Shown: positions 28,732 to 38,034 of the stretch, in pieces
Layout: each line of letters begins with the position of its first letter
How positions within the stretch are numbered: position 1 is the first letter of the stretch
From: an uncultured Candidatus Poseidoniales archaeon
Lineage (GTDB): Archaea; Thermoplasmatota; Poseidoniia; Poseidoniales; Poseidoniaceae
Assembly (NCBI GenBank): GCA_902625885.1
Contig: CACODE010000003.1
Span: 1 to 64,000 of the forward strand
Length of the DNA: 64,000 nt
Reading direction: 5' to 3'
The notes under the pieces: model-generated
Told to the model about the DNA's origin: nothing
The model's input: only the letters and a program-made list of their open reading frames with translations
Databases searched by the model: none
Made by a program: the position numbers and the translations under genes

Positions 28732-29181
28732 ATGGCAGACGCTGGTGGCGCACACGACTTGCAACGGCTGGGAAAGAAAGACCTCAACAAAGACGGGCGT
28801 ATCATCAACCTCGTCGTGGTTGGCTCGAGCCGATTTTACGATTATTCGGTGGTAGAAGAGGTCATCATGCAGTGGATCGGTTTAGAAGCGTATCCTGACC
28901 TCGTTATCGTCGGAGGGGCCAGTGGCGTGGATTACCTTGCAGAACGGTGGGCCGGCAACAACGCCGTGCCCTTCGTTGTGTTTTCCGAGGAATGGGACGA
29001 AGTTCGGCCGGGCCTCAAGGATTCGGGACGAGGCGAGGCACCGACGTCGCTGACCCATCGATTGTTGGATGCTGCGACCCACGTGTTGGCGTTCCCCAGC
29101 CCGTCGAGCAAATGGACAAAAAAAGTGGTCGAAATGGCGCTAGAAAGCGGTATACCAACCGTTGTTCACGAGGTGGAATGA
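28732..29181 (+). CDS. SLOG-superfamily (YspA/DUF2493-like) protein
   Basis: LVVVGSSRFYDYSVVEEVI, LVIVGGASGVDYLAERWA. Confidence 0.7.
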   Translation: MADAGGAHDLQRLGKKDLNKDGRIINLVVVGSSRFYDYSVVEEVIMQWIGLEAYPDLVIVGGASGVDYLAERWAGNNAVPFVVFSEEWDEVRPGLKDSGRGEAPTSLTHRLLDAATHVLAFPSPSSKWTKKVVEMALESGIPTVVHEVE

Positions 29182-29270
29182 ACGCTGAACACCGCTTCGG
29201 CGCTGACGTGGCGTAAGTGACGGTTCGGGGTCGCGGTGTTGATATACGCGAGTTAAGAGCGAGGGTCGGC

Positions 29271-29354
29271 GCAGGAGTCGCCCAGCTTGGTCAAAGGCGC
29301 TGGGATGAGGTCCCAGTCCGTAACGGTTCGCAGGTTCGAATCCTGCCTCCTGCA
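29271..29354 (+). tRNA. tRNA-Leu (GAG)
   Basis: Acceptor GCAGGAG/CTCCTGC, anticodon arm CTGGG-ATGAGGT-CCCAG, long variable arm, T-arm GCAGGTTCGAATCCTGC; no encoded CCA. Confidence 0.93.
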
Positions 29355-29368
29355 CTCTCAATACTGCG

Positions 29369-30412
29369 CTAAGCTTCCTTTACTTCTTTGATTAACGAAG
29401 CGAGTTTCATGTTCAGGAGGATTTCGCCGAAATCCCTCGAATAGGCGCATAAGCGGCGGACCGATTCAGAAACGGTGAGCGAAGCTGCAAGAAGGCGGCT
29501 TTTCTTTTCGCTCTCATAAACAGATGATTCGAACGCTTTCAATTCGGTTTGGAGGGTTTTCAATTGATGGCGCGCTGTTTCGATGCGGTGAGAATCTTGT
29601 GTTCGAATGTTGATCATGAGTTCTTTCAGGGCCTCCTGCCATAGAGGTAAAGACGATACAGGCGGCGAGATGCGGAGTTCGTTAATGTGATTGGTGTGTG
29701 CAACAACGAAATGCGTCATGTTGTTGGCGTGGTCCATCATTCGCTCCAAGCAGCGTGCAAGGTTAGCGTATTCCATGGACTGGCCTCGGGTGATGTTCAA
29801 TTTTGTTGCCGCCTGATAGGATTCAAACACGATCCTCACTTGACGTTCAACCAAATGGAGGAGGCTGTCAACCTCGCTTTCTCGCTCTTCGTTGTCCGAA
29901 AGAAATTCAATGTCGCCACCGTTGAAAACCTCCAACAGGTCCCGAACCAGCGATGAAAGCAAGAGGTACATGCGTTTCAGGCTGGCGTGAAACGGCATGT
30001 CTCCAGGGTTGAGCAAGCAGCGGAGGACCGTGCGCTCGTCCTCCTCTTCCACGATTTCAAATCCCCGGGTCGAACGCAAGAAATGACGAATGGATTTGGT
30101 GGGTGACAACGCCGCTTCTGTATGCGAGACGACGATGATGTCGGCCCCCGATATGTAGGCCCCCATGAGGTGATCATGAAGGCTGTTGTCTGGAATTTTT
30201 GCGAGGGAAATGTCGACCTTTCGCACCGCCTGCAGATCTTGGTCCAGCGGTGTTATTCGTAGCGCTCCACTTGGCCGCCAGTCCACACGTAGCGAATCTC
30301 TGGAGCCCAATTGATGATGGAGAACCCAAGGTTTTGGCAAGCTAAGCGTGAACGTGCTACCACCGGTGACTTGCAGTTTTCGAACGTTGAGGTCGCCGGG
30401 TCCTAGAGCCAT
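29369..30412 (-). CDS. AbrB/SpoVT-like plus PhoU-domain regulator
   Basis: RKLQVTGGSTFTLSLPKPWVLHHQLGSRDSLRV N-terminal swapped-hairpin pattern, followed by helical PhoU repeats. Confidence 0.82.
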   Translation of the reverse strand: MALGPGDLNVRKLQVTGGSTFTLSLPKPWVLHHQLGSRDSLRVDWRPSGALRITPLDQDLQAVRKVDISLAKIPDNSLHDHLMGAYISGADIIVVSHTEAALSPTKSIRHFLRSTRGFEIVEEEDERTVLRCLLNPGDMPFHASLKRMYLLLSSLVRDLLEVFNGGDIEFLSDNEERESEVDSLLHLVERQVRIVFESYQAATKLNITRGQSMEYANLARCLERMMDHANNMTHFVVAHTNHINELRISPPVSSLPLWQEALKELMINIRTQDSHRIETARHQLKTLQTELKAFESSVYESEKKSRLLAASLTVSESVRRLCAYSRDFGEILLNMKLASLIKEVKEA

Positions 30413-30424
30413 GATTTTAATACA

Positions 30425-30460
30425 ATATAGACCTATATAGAATATACTCCCGTTAGTATA
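30425..30460. promoter_or_regulatory. Two adjacent inverted repeats in the divergent regulator/PiT intergenic region
   Basis: ATATAG-AC-CTATAT (30425-30438) and TATACT-CCCGTT-AGTATA (30443-30460), both with perfect 6-bp arms. Confidence 0.55.
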
Positions 30461-30485
30461 AGTATTGAGTTACGGTGGAGAAAGC

Positions 30486-32609
30486 ATGGAACCGCTAACA
30501 ATGATTCTGATCGCTTTGGCACTGGTTGTCTGTGCGTACATGGCCTGGAACATCGGTGCAAACGATGTCGCAAACGCCATGGGTACATCGGTGGGTTCTC
30601 GCGCCTTAACCCTCAAGCAAGCGGTGATCATCGCAGCAGTGTTTGAATTCGCTGGAGCTTTCTTTGCCGGTGATGCCGTTACCGACACCGTTCGGAAAGG
30701 CATCCTGAGCGTCGATTTCACCGATCCTCTCATCGACGAGGCTTTTTCCACAGACATAGCGTTGGGTTTCATCGCGGCCATGATGGCGGCGGCAACGTGG
30801 TTGACGGTCGCCACACGTCTCGGTTTGCCGGTTTCAACGACCCATTCCATCATAGGAGGTATTCTCGGCGTGGGCCTGATTTTAGAAGTCAAATATTCCA
30901 CCAGCCTCATCGATTGGGAGGTCGTCAGAAAGGTCGTCATGTCGTGGGTCGCCAGCCCACTCATGGGAGGCCTCATCGGCTTCTTCTCTTTCGTGATTAT
31001 CCAAAAATTGATCTTTGAAAGTGAAGATCCAATAAAGCGGTCGCAGTGGTTAGCCCCCATACTGGCCTTCCCGACGTTCTTTGTCTTGGGCCTCGCTCTC
31101 CAGTACAAAGCGCTCAAGGGGTTCATTTCCAAGGCCGCCTCAAACGGTTGGATTGAAAACAAGAACGATTGGCTGCCGGTGAAAGAAGACGGGGTGTTTG
31201 ACCCGTGGGCTCCCAACGCCTGGATTCCAATCAACTCCATCATGCTCGCAGCGGCCATCGGTGCAGCTTCCAGCCTTGTCCTCTACTGGGTCCTTAGGCG
31301 CATCGACATCGCTGAGGAGGTCAGAGGTTTCAGAGGCGTGGAGCGCATATTCGTCTGGCTGCAAATCATCACGGCTGCTTACGTAGCCTTCGCACACGGC
31401 GCTAACGACCGCTCGAACGCTATCGGTCCAATGGCGGCCGTTTGGCAAGTGTTGAGCAGCGAAACCGGACAGTTGGCGGCCAAGGCCGAGATCCCGCTCT
31501 GGCTTGTCCTTCTCGGATCAGCCGGTATCGCCATCGGTGTCATGACTTGGGGTTGGCGAGTGATGGAAACTATTGGTAAGAAAATCACCGACATCACGCC
31601 AACCCGAGGGTTCGCAGCAGAGTTTGGCGCAGCAACGACCATTCTCGTGTTTTCCATGCCGTTTTTGGCCGTACCCGTCTCCACAACGCACACGCTGGTG
31701 GGGGCCGTGGTCGGTGTGGGCCTCGCCGGTGGTGCCAAAGCCGTTGATTTCCGCGTGTTTGGAAAAATCGCCGCCTCTTGGGTGGCCAGCGTGCCAGCCG
31801 CTGCGTTTGGCGCCGTCGTGCTCTTTGTTGCCTCTGGAGGTGAAGCCCTCAACATGATCGTGATCTTGCCCTTGTCGTTCATCGCCGTTGGCTATGCGAT
31901 TTGGAGGAGCGGTTCGGAAGTCCATATTGAGGATGCGCTCTCGGACGTCGGCGGGGATGGTCAAGAAGTCACGCCGTTCGAATTGTTCCACGAACACGCA
32001 CAAGCGGTTGAAGAAACGGTAGAGCACATGGTTCGGGCGGTAAACGCAGCATGTGACGGTGAGGACGCGAGCGAGGCCATCAAGTCCACCATCGAAACAG
32101 AACTCAAAGCTGACAACATCAAGAGCGAGATTCGACGACTCGTCAGAGAAGATTTGCGCATGGGGATTCGTGTGGGGCTGGATGATTTCCTCTACATGGT
32201 CAGCCGGCAAGACCGTATCGCAGACTACGCCCAGAATGTTGCCGAGCAGCTCACGTTCCGACCGCTGTTCGATGACGATGTAGCCAAAGAACACCTGAAG
32301 ATGATGGCAAAAGCCGTCGCTGAGACGGTGGCAAAGTACGAAGATGCGGTCGAAGTGTTGAGGGATTTCTCCATCAGCGGACAAACAAAGGCAGCTGAAG
32401 AGAGATTGGCCAGCATGATCCGTGCGGTCAACCTCAAGGAGCACGAGGCTGATGGTGTTGAGGCAGAAGCAGCAACGTACGTGTTCTCAAACGGTGAAAA
32501 GGAGCCGTTAGCAGCGATGCACATGTACCGTGTCCTGCAACGTTTGGACGATGTTGCCAACGCATGTGAAAAATCGGCAAACGCCTTCCTACCGATTCTC
32601 AATCGTTGA
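30486..32609 (+). CDS. PiT-family inorganic phosphate transporter with C-terminal PhoU-like (DUF47) domain
   Basis: MAWNIGANDVANAMGTSVGSRALT and AFAHGANDRSNAIGPMAAV signature repeats; helical acidic C-terminal about 220 residues. Confidence 0.92.
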   Translation: MEPLTMILIALALVVCAYMAWNIGANDVANAMGTSVGSRALTLKQAVIIAAVFEFAGAFFAGDAVTDTVRKGILSVDFTDPLIDEAFSTDIALGFIAAMMAAATWLTVATRLGLPVSTTHSIIGGILGVGLILEVKYSTSLIDWEVVRKVVMSWVASPLMGGLIGFFSFVIIQKLIFESEDPIKRSQWLAPILAFPTFFVLGLALQYKALKGFISKAASNGWIENKNDWLPVKEDGVFDPWAPNAWIPINSIMLAAAIGAASSLVLYWVLRRIDIAEEVRGFRGVERIFVWLQIITAAYVAFAHGANDRSNAIGPMAAVWQVLSSETGQLAAKAEIPLWLVLLGSAGIAIGVMTWGWRVMETIGKKITDITPTRGFAAEFGAATTILVFSMPFLAVPVSTTHTLVGAVVGVGLAGGAKAVDFRVFGKIAASWVASVPAAAFGAVVLFVASGGEALNMIVILPLSFIAVGYAIWRSGSEVHIEDALSDVGGDGQEVTPFELFHEHAQAVEETVEHMVRAVNAACDGEDASEAIKSTIETELKADNIKSEIRRLVREDLRMGIRVGLDDFLYMVSRQDRIADYAQNVAEQLTFRPLFDDDVAKEHLKMMAKAVAETVAKYEDAVEVLRDFSISGQTKAAEERLASMIRAVNLKEHEADGVEAEAATYVFSNGEKEPLAAMHMYRVLQRLDDVANACEKSANAFLPILNR

Positions 32610-32734
32610 AACAACACGAGATGATGTGCGCCAAACTTCACTCTTAGAATACAGGCGACCTCAGGAGAGATTGGCCTTTAGATCCAAGTCGTGGAACATC
32701 CCGCCTAGCGGGCTGGTGAGCTGGTGCGAATGCA

Positions 32735-33043
32735 TCATTCTGGTGGACGTAGCGCTGAGAGAGAGAACATCTCTCTTTTCTCCACAACAGCCGCCACCTT
32801 TTCCATGAATTCAAGATCGTTGAGCCTTTGTGCCATTTCAGCCGGGTCAAAATCAAAACGCATGAGGATGGCCGTTTTGTCGTTAACCTTGCCGTAAACA
32901 ATTTTTCCATCGTCAACCTCCTTCTTGTTGTCGTAGGCGTTGAGCATCAACGATTCCCAGTCTTCGTAGGTCTTTCCTTCTTTCATGTGGACAAGTACTG
33001 CTGCATCCATAAGCCGGCCATCGCTTGGAGATTTATATGGCAT
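32735..33043 (-). CDS. Small hypothetical protein (MPYKSPSDGRLMDAAVLVHMKEGKTYEDWESL...)
   Basis: About 102-aa ORF isolated between two + strand genes. Confidence 0.55.
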   Translation of the reverse strand: MPYKSPSDGRLMDAAVLVHMKEGKTYEDWESLMLNAYDNKKEVDDGKIVYGKVNDKTAILMRFDFDPAEMAQRLNDLEFMEKVAAVVEKREMFSLSALRPPE

Positions 33044-33277
33044 CCTGTTCGGATTTCGCACCAAACAAGATTCGAATGCACGGTGGATTGCAGGCCATGT
33101 TCAATTTATTTCGATAGCACAACTAAAAATCGCACACCGTTTAAAGGCGAACATGAAGGTTGAAGAGGGCATCTCTGGATTTTTTTCTGAAGTGGTGGCA
33201 CGCAGACCGTCCAGATTAAGTGACGACATGATTTTCCAGCGAAAAAGGATTATGACCAATCGCGCGTTGGTTTCATC

Positions 33278-34615
33278 ATGGCACAGAACGAAATTGATTT
33301 CATCGGCGGCGGCTTCAAACTGACCCTGCCATACACCTTCGGAGGATGGTTACTCTGGGTGTTGGGGTTCATCATCACCGCCTTCGGCGTTGCCGCAGCC
33401 ATGACCGACCCGACCGGTTTGGGCATAGCCGTCATCGGTCTCGTCGTCTTGGCCGCCGTTTCTCCAGGAAGCATGTCGGCCGGGCTTCACAAGATGCGAA
33501 AGGAAGCCATTGACCCAAAAATCCTCCAGGCCAAGGCCGAACAGAGCGGCTACAGCGTTGACAACTGGTTTCTCCAGCAAACCACGCTGGTGCCCACCAA
33601 CGACCCGAACGATTGGATTTTACCTGCACCGGGCCCACAAACCTGGGACGCGGCGAATCCCTACGGGCCACATGGGGACGGTACGCCGCTGCCTGAACAC
33701 CCCGTCAAGGTTGGTACGCCACAACCGGCAACGATGACGTCGCACCTTGTCTTTGCTGGAACGGCCGCCATTCTCACGCTTGTTGTGGGCGCCGTGCTGA
33801 TCGGTGATGAAGAGGCTGAATTGGGTATGACGCCGGCGCTCGCCATCGCCGGTTTGGGTTTCATCCTCCTTCTGGTCAATTACTTCCGAGCCAAAGCCCT
33901 GCGTCAAATGCTCGACACGCCCACCTCGCTGGTTCGCTCGGTAGCGGTTGGCCACCCTGAACTGGTCGGCCAGGTACGCCCGGGTGCAGCCGGCGGCCTC
34001 ACGGTTCACGTGGACGGCAGCGACCGCATGGTCATGCACAACATGGTTGGTTTCTACTGGACGTACGAACAAGAACAAGAACGCGAAGTCACCGACAATG
34101 AAGGCAACACGAGAACCGAGCGAAGTTGGGTCACCATTCGCTCCGACCGTGGCGGTGTGCCGTTCATGCTTCACGACGGAACCGGTGGCATCAAGGTGAA
34201 CATGACGAGTTTCAAGCGCACCGAATACGGTCAGATGCTCAAGCGATGGAGCGGGGCTTTCGCCGAGTCTTTGGGCAAGCAACTGATGGCACAAGCCGCT
34301 GCGAGCGTGTTTAGAGGCGCCAGAGTGACCGACCATCGATGGACCATTTACGGCCTGCGCCTTGGCGATCCTGTCTACCTCCTGGGCGCGACCAAACCGC
34401 GCCCTGCCGCCGAACTGCAAGCCGAAGGGTTGGACGGAACACTTGGCAACAGCACCATCGAAGTCTGGGGCGATGACGACGGGGTCGGCATGAAGTGCAC
34501 GCTGATGCGAGGCTCGGAACTGTCGAACGTTGGTAAGTCTCGTTCAGGGTTTGAGATGATGGCCCCGCCAATTCTCCTGCTGCTTGGGGGCCTCTCACTC
34601 ATCGGCCTCGCCTGA
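33278..34615 (+). CDS. Membrane protein with a possible GIDE-like domain
   Basis: N-terminal TM hairpin, central soluble region, WTIYGLRLGDPVYLLGATKPRP...STIEVWGDDDG followed by C-terminal TM. Confidence 0.6.
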   Translation: MAQNEIDFIGGGFKLTLPYTFGGWLLWVLGFIITAFGVAAAMTDPTGLGIAVIGLVVLAAVSPGSMSAGLHKMRKEAIDPKILQAKAEQSGYSVDNWFLQQTTLVPTNDPNDWILPAPGPQTWDAANPYGPHGDGTPLPEHPVKVGTPQPATMTSHLVFAGTAAILTLVVGAVLIGDEEAELGMTPALAIAGLGFILLLVNYFRAKALRQMLDTPTSLVRSVAVGHPELVGQVRPGAAGGLTVHVDGSDRMVMHNMVGFYWTYEQEQEREVTDNEGNTRTERSWVTIRSDRGGVPFMLHDGTGGIKVNMTSFKRTEYGQMLKRWSGAFAESLGKQLMAQAAASVFRGARVTDHRWTIYGLRLGDPVYLLGATKPRPAAELQAEGLDGTLGNSTIEVWGDDDGVGMKCTLMRGSELSNVGKSRSGFEMMAPPILLLLGGLSLIGLA

Positions 34616-34651
34616 GGCCTGACGGCCTTGCTTGAAGGACAGGGATTGGCC

Positions 34652-35305
34652 ATGACAACAGAACCGAGCGAGATTGGAACAACGGTGTTGGACCAAATCG
34701 TTGCGGGTGGATTGATTTACGCCGTGCCGTTGTTCATCGTCTCGCTGGTGCTCTTCATTGAAGGCAGAAAACGCATTCCAATGACCGTGGGCATCGTTGG
34801 CTTTGTTGTGGGTTTTGGCATGGTGGGCCAGCTCTATCCGCACGTCGGCCAAAGCCTGCCGGTTGACGAAACGCAGTTTCGCTTTCTCGCCGCCATCGCT
34901 ATCGGCGTGTGTTCGGTGAGCGTGGCTCAAGCCTCGATGCGGTTTCTTGCGGCGGGCTTGGTCTTTCTTCTCATCACCAACCTCATCAAAGCCGGCACGC
35001 GCTTCGGTATTGACCTCGAAGGCGATGCGTTTCTTTCCGGTGGCCTGACCCTGCTCGCCTTTTTCCTCAGCATGTCGTTTCGACGGTTGGTGCCAGCGCT
35101 CATGGCGGGCCTCGTGGGCACGCTTGGCATGATGTTGGCGGTGTATGTCGCTGTGGGCTGGGATGTTTCACGGCTTGACGGCGTATCGGCGCCAGACGCC
35201 TACCTTGGTTTGGTTGGCATGGTCCTCAGCACCGTGGTTCAATGGCGAACCATTCAGGAAGAGAAAGAAAAGGAATTGGACGGCGAAAAAGAGTACGTGT
35301 TCTGA
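34652..35305 (+). CDS. Hypothetical multi-TM membrane protein
   Basis: About 217 aa with about 6 TM segments, immediately downstream of 33278..34615. Confidence 0.65.
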   Translation: MTTEPSEIGTTVLDQIVAGGLIYAVPLFIVSLVLFIEGRKRIPMTVGIVGFVVGFGMVGQLYPHVGQSLPVDETQFRFLAAIAIGVCSVSVAQASMRFLAAGLVFLLITNLIKAGTRFGIDLEGDAFLSGGLTLLAFFLSMSFRRLVPALMAGLVGTLGMMLAVYVAVGWDVSRLDGVSAPDAYLGLVGMVLSTVVQWRTIQEEKEKELDGEKEYVF

Positions 35306-35343
35306 AGAAAGAACTCATGTAGGTCCCTGTTGGACAGGGTTTC

Positions 35344-36018
35344 ATGCCAACAGCACTCGTCACCGGAGCCAACAGAGGCCTCGGCCTTGAGCTCGTGCGC
35401 CAACTCTTGGGTCGAGGCTACGAAGTTCACGCCACCTATCGAACATCAAAAGACGGTCTTGAAGCTCTTACCTGCTCTCAATTGCACGAGCACCAACTCG
35501 ATGTCCGAAACGAAGAAGCGGCGAAAGCCATGATGGCATCGATCAACGCCCCTCTTGACGTGCTCATCAACAACGCTGGGGTTGCCGACGGACGATGGTC
35601 CTCAGTGGAAGAGATTGACATGGACGTGGTGAGGGAGGTCCTGGACATCAACGCCGTGGCCCCGCTCCTGGTGACGCAGTGCGCGCTGCCGTTGTTGACA
35701 AAAAATGGCGGCAAGGTGGCCATGATCACCAGCCTGATGGGTTCCATCGACGACTGCCACAGCGGCAAATCCTACGCCTATCGGGCGTCAAAGACCGCCC
35801 TCAACATGCTGGCAACCTCCATGAAAAACGAATTGCGCGACCAAGGTGTGTCCGTGGTGTTGATCCACCCAGGTTGGGTTGAAACGGACATGGGCGGGCC
35901 GAGAGCCCCACTCGGGGTCGAAGAAAGCGTGGCTGGTATTTTGTCGAGAATCGAGGAACAGACCCTTGAGTCATCAGGGCGTTTCGTCGACTACAAAGGT
36001 GAATCTTTACCGTGGTAA
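35344..36018 (+). CDS. Short-chain dehydrogenase/reductase (SDR)
   Basis: ALVTGANRGLGLELVRQLLGRG, LINNAGVADG, SYAYRASKTALN (YxxxK). Confidence 0.92.
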   Translation: MPTALVTGANRGLGLELVRQLLGRGYEVHATYRTSKDGLEALTCSQLHEHQLDVRNEEAAKAMMASINAPLDVLINNAGVADGRWSSVEEIDMDVVREVLDINAVAPLLVTQCALPLLTKNGGKVAMITSLMGSIDDCHSGKSYAYRASKTALNMLATSMKNELRDQGVSVVLIHPGWVETDMGGPRAPLGVEESVAGILSRIEEQTLESSGRFVDYKGESLPW

Positions 36019-36185
36019 TAAAAAGTCTAATTAAAATTACATTCTGTGGTTTTTGTTGTCTGTTTGCGGCAGGTGTTTTCCACTTTATGGCGTTCTTTCA
36101 TCTGTCTCCAAACTTCTCCGGAGTGGCCTGTTTTCCGGGATGATATTTTTCTCACTGGGCTTCCTTCCGTCATGTTGATATGAGG

Positions 36186-36205
36186 GTTTTAGGGCAACCT
36201 AAAAC
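36186..36205. promoter_or_regulatory. Perfect 8-bp hairpin GTTTTAGG-GCAA-CCTAAAAC upstream of the flavoprotein gene
   Basis: Exact inverted repeat with GNRA-type loop; followed by palindrome ACCATCGATGGT at 36214-36225. Confidence 0.5.
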
Positions 36206-36274
36206 AAGGGCCTACCATCGATGGTGCCCGTGGACATTTTGGGTGAATTTTCGCCAACAAAACGATGTGAGAAG

Positions 36275-38032
36275 ATGAGCGGTAAATACAGAACCAGAAT
36301 ATGCAACGTCCTCGTGATCGGATCGGGAGGCGCGGGCCTGCGATCCGCCATTGCCGCCCACCAAAGCGGATGCGAGGTCCTCGTCATCGGGAAGCGCATC
36401 CGAAACGACGCTCACACCACGCTCGCTGCTGGCGGCATCAACGCTGCCTTGGGAACCGTGGACCCTGACGACGACTGGGTGCAGCACTTCGTTGACACCT
36501 ACCAGGAAGGGTACCATATCGGCGACCCAAAGACGGTTGAAATTCTGGTGAAGGACGCGCCGGAGCGCGTGAACGAACTCGTGGACTGGGGTGCGCCTTT
36601 TGCCAAGACCGAGGACGGCAAGCTCGACCAACGGTACTTTGGCGCCCACACCTACCGTCGAACGTGTTACGCCGGTGACTACACCGGAAGGGCCATCCTC
36701 AACACCTTGGTTTCGAAGGTTGAAGAGTTGCGAATCCCTATCATCGACATGATCTACGTTTCCAAATTGCTGGTCAACACGCAGAACGGGCAGAAACAGT
36801 GCTTCGGAGCCGTTGGTTTTGACATCAACTCTGGCGAGAGAACGGTGTTCCTTTCCGATTCGGTCGTTCTCGCTGCCGGCGGCCACACGAGAATTTGGCG
36901 AAGAAGTTCCTCGAGGCGGGATGAAAACACCGGCGACGCCATGCGTCTTGCCCTTCATGCCGGGTGCAAGCTCGCCGACATGGAAATGGTTCAATTCCAC
37001 CCCACGGGTATGGTCCATCCTGAATCCCTGGCGGGCACGCTGGTTACGGAAGCCGTCCGGGGAGAAGGAGGGCGGCTGGTCAACTCAGAAGGCGAGCGCT
37101 ACATGGAACGCTACGACAGCGTGCGGATGGAGCTCTCGACGCGAGACCGCGTCGCCTTGGCGAACTACACCGAAATCCAAGAGGGGCGGGGCACGGCCAA
37201 CAACGGCGTCTTCCTCGACATCAGCCACGTCGACAAAGGGCTCATCCTCGAAAAGCTCCCGAGGATGTACCGTCAGTTTATGGAATCGCAAATGCTTGAC
37301 ATCTCAAAAGACCCGATGGAAGTCGCACCGACGGCCCACTACAGCATGGGGGGCGTGGTGGTTGACCCCGAAACCCACTCCACAGGTGTTGGTGGCCTCT
37401 ATGCGGCGGGCGAGTGCACGTCCGGCGTTCACGGTGCCAACCGATTGGGTGGCAATTCGCTGGCAGAGATTCTGGTGTTTGGAAAAATCGCCGGCGAGGA
37501 AGCAGCGCAATTCTCGATGGACCTCAACCTGCAAATGCGAAACCGAGACATCATCAAAGAAGCGATTGCAGAACTGGACGAGTTGACGACGCCGGGTGAG
37601 GAGTTGGCCCGACCCCTTCAACGAGCGGTGAGGAACATCATGTGGAACCACTGCGGCGTCATACGGTCTGGCGAAGGTTTGGACCAAGCGCTCAGCGAAC
37701 TGATGGAGGTCAAGGAGGCTTCCAAAGACGTTGACGTCCGGCCGAGCGCTGAAGGGTTTTCCGACCTTGCCCTGGCTCTGGACCTCTTGGGGTCCATCGA
37801 CAGCGCCGAGGCAACGATTCGTTCGGCCATCGCCAGAAAAGAGAGCCGTGGCGCCCACCAGCGCAGCGATTTCAAGGAAATGGAAAGCGGTGAAACGGTC
37901 AACTATGTCGTTGAACTGATCGACGGCCAGCAGACGGTGTCCAAAACCAAGGTGGACGATTTGCCCGAAGAATTGCAGGTGGCCGTGGACGCTTACGAGC
38001 AACTCTCGGTTGAAGGGCGACTGCTTGAGTGA
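36275..38032 (+). CDS. Succinate dehydrogenase/fumarate reductase flavoprotein-like FAD protein
   Basis: VLVIGSGGAGLRSAIAAHQSG, HTTLAAGGINAALG, RRTCYAGDYTGRAILNTL, HYSMGGVVVDPETHSTGVGGLYAAGECTSGVHGANRLGGNSLAEI. Confidence 0.88.
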   Translation: MSGKYRTRICNVLVIGSGGAGLRSAIAAHQSGCEVLVIGKRIRNDAHTTLAAGGINAALGTVDPDDDWVQHFVDTYQEGYHIGDPKTVEILVKDAPERVNELVDWGAPFAKTEDGKLDQRYFGAHTYRRTCYAGDYTGRAILNTLVSKVEELRIPIIDMIYVSKLLVNTQNGQKQCFGAVGFDINSGERTVFLSDSVVLAAGGHTRIWRRSSSRRDENTGDAMRLALHAGCKLADMEMVQFHPTGMVHPESLAGTLVTEAVRGEGGRLVNSEGERYMERYDSVRMELSTRDRVALANYTEIQEGRGTANNGVFLDISHVDKGLILEKLPRMYRQFMESQMLDISKDPMEVAPTAHYSMGGVVVDPETHSTGVGGLYAAGECTSGVHGANRLGGNSLAEILVFGKIAGEEAAQFSMDLNLQMRNRDIIKEAIAELDELTTPGEELARPLQRAVRNIMWNHCGVIRSGEGLDQALSELMEVKEASKDVDVRPSAEGFSDLALALDLLGSIDSAEATIRSAIARKESRGAHQRSDFKEMESGETVNYVVELIDGQQTVSKTKVDDLPEELQVAVDAYEQLSVEGRLLE

Positions 38033-38034
38033 AG

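Noticed and set aside
31518-32444. 308-aa minus-strand ORF over the PiT transporter
   Set aside because: Antisense of a well-supported transporter; Cys/His-rich nonsense composition
33620-34420. 266-aa minus-strand ORF
   Set aside because: Antisense of the 33278..34615 membrane protein
36212-37018. 268-aa minus-strand ORF
   Set aside because: Antisense of the SdhA-like flavoprotein
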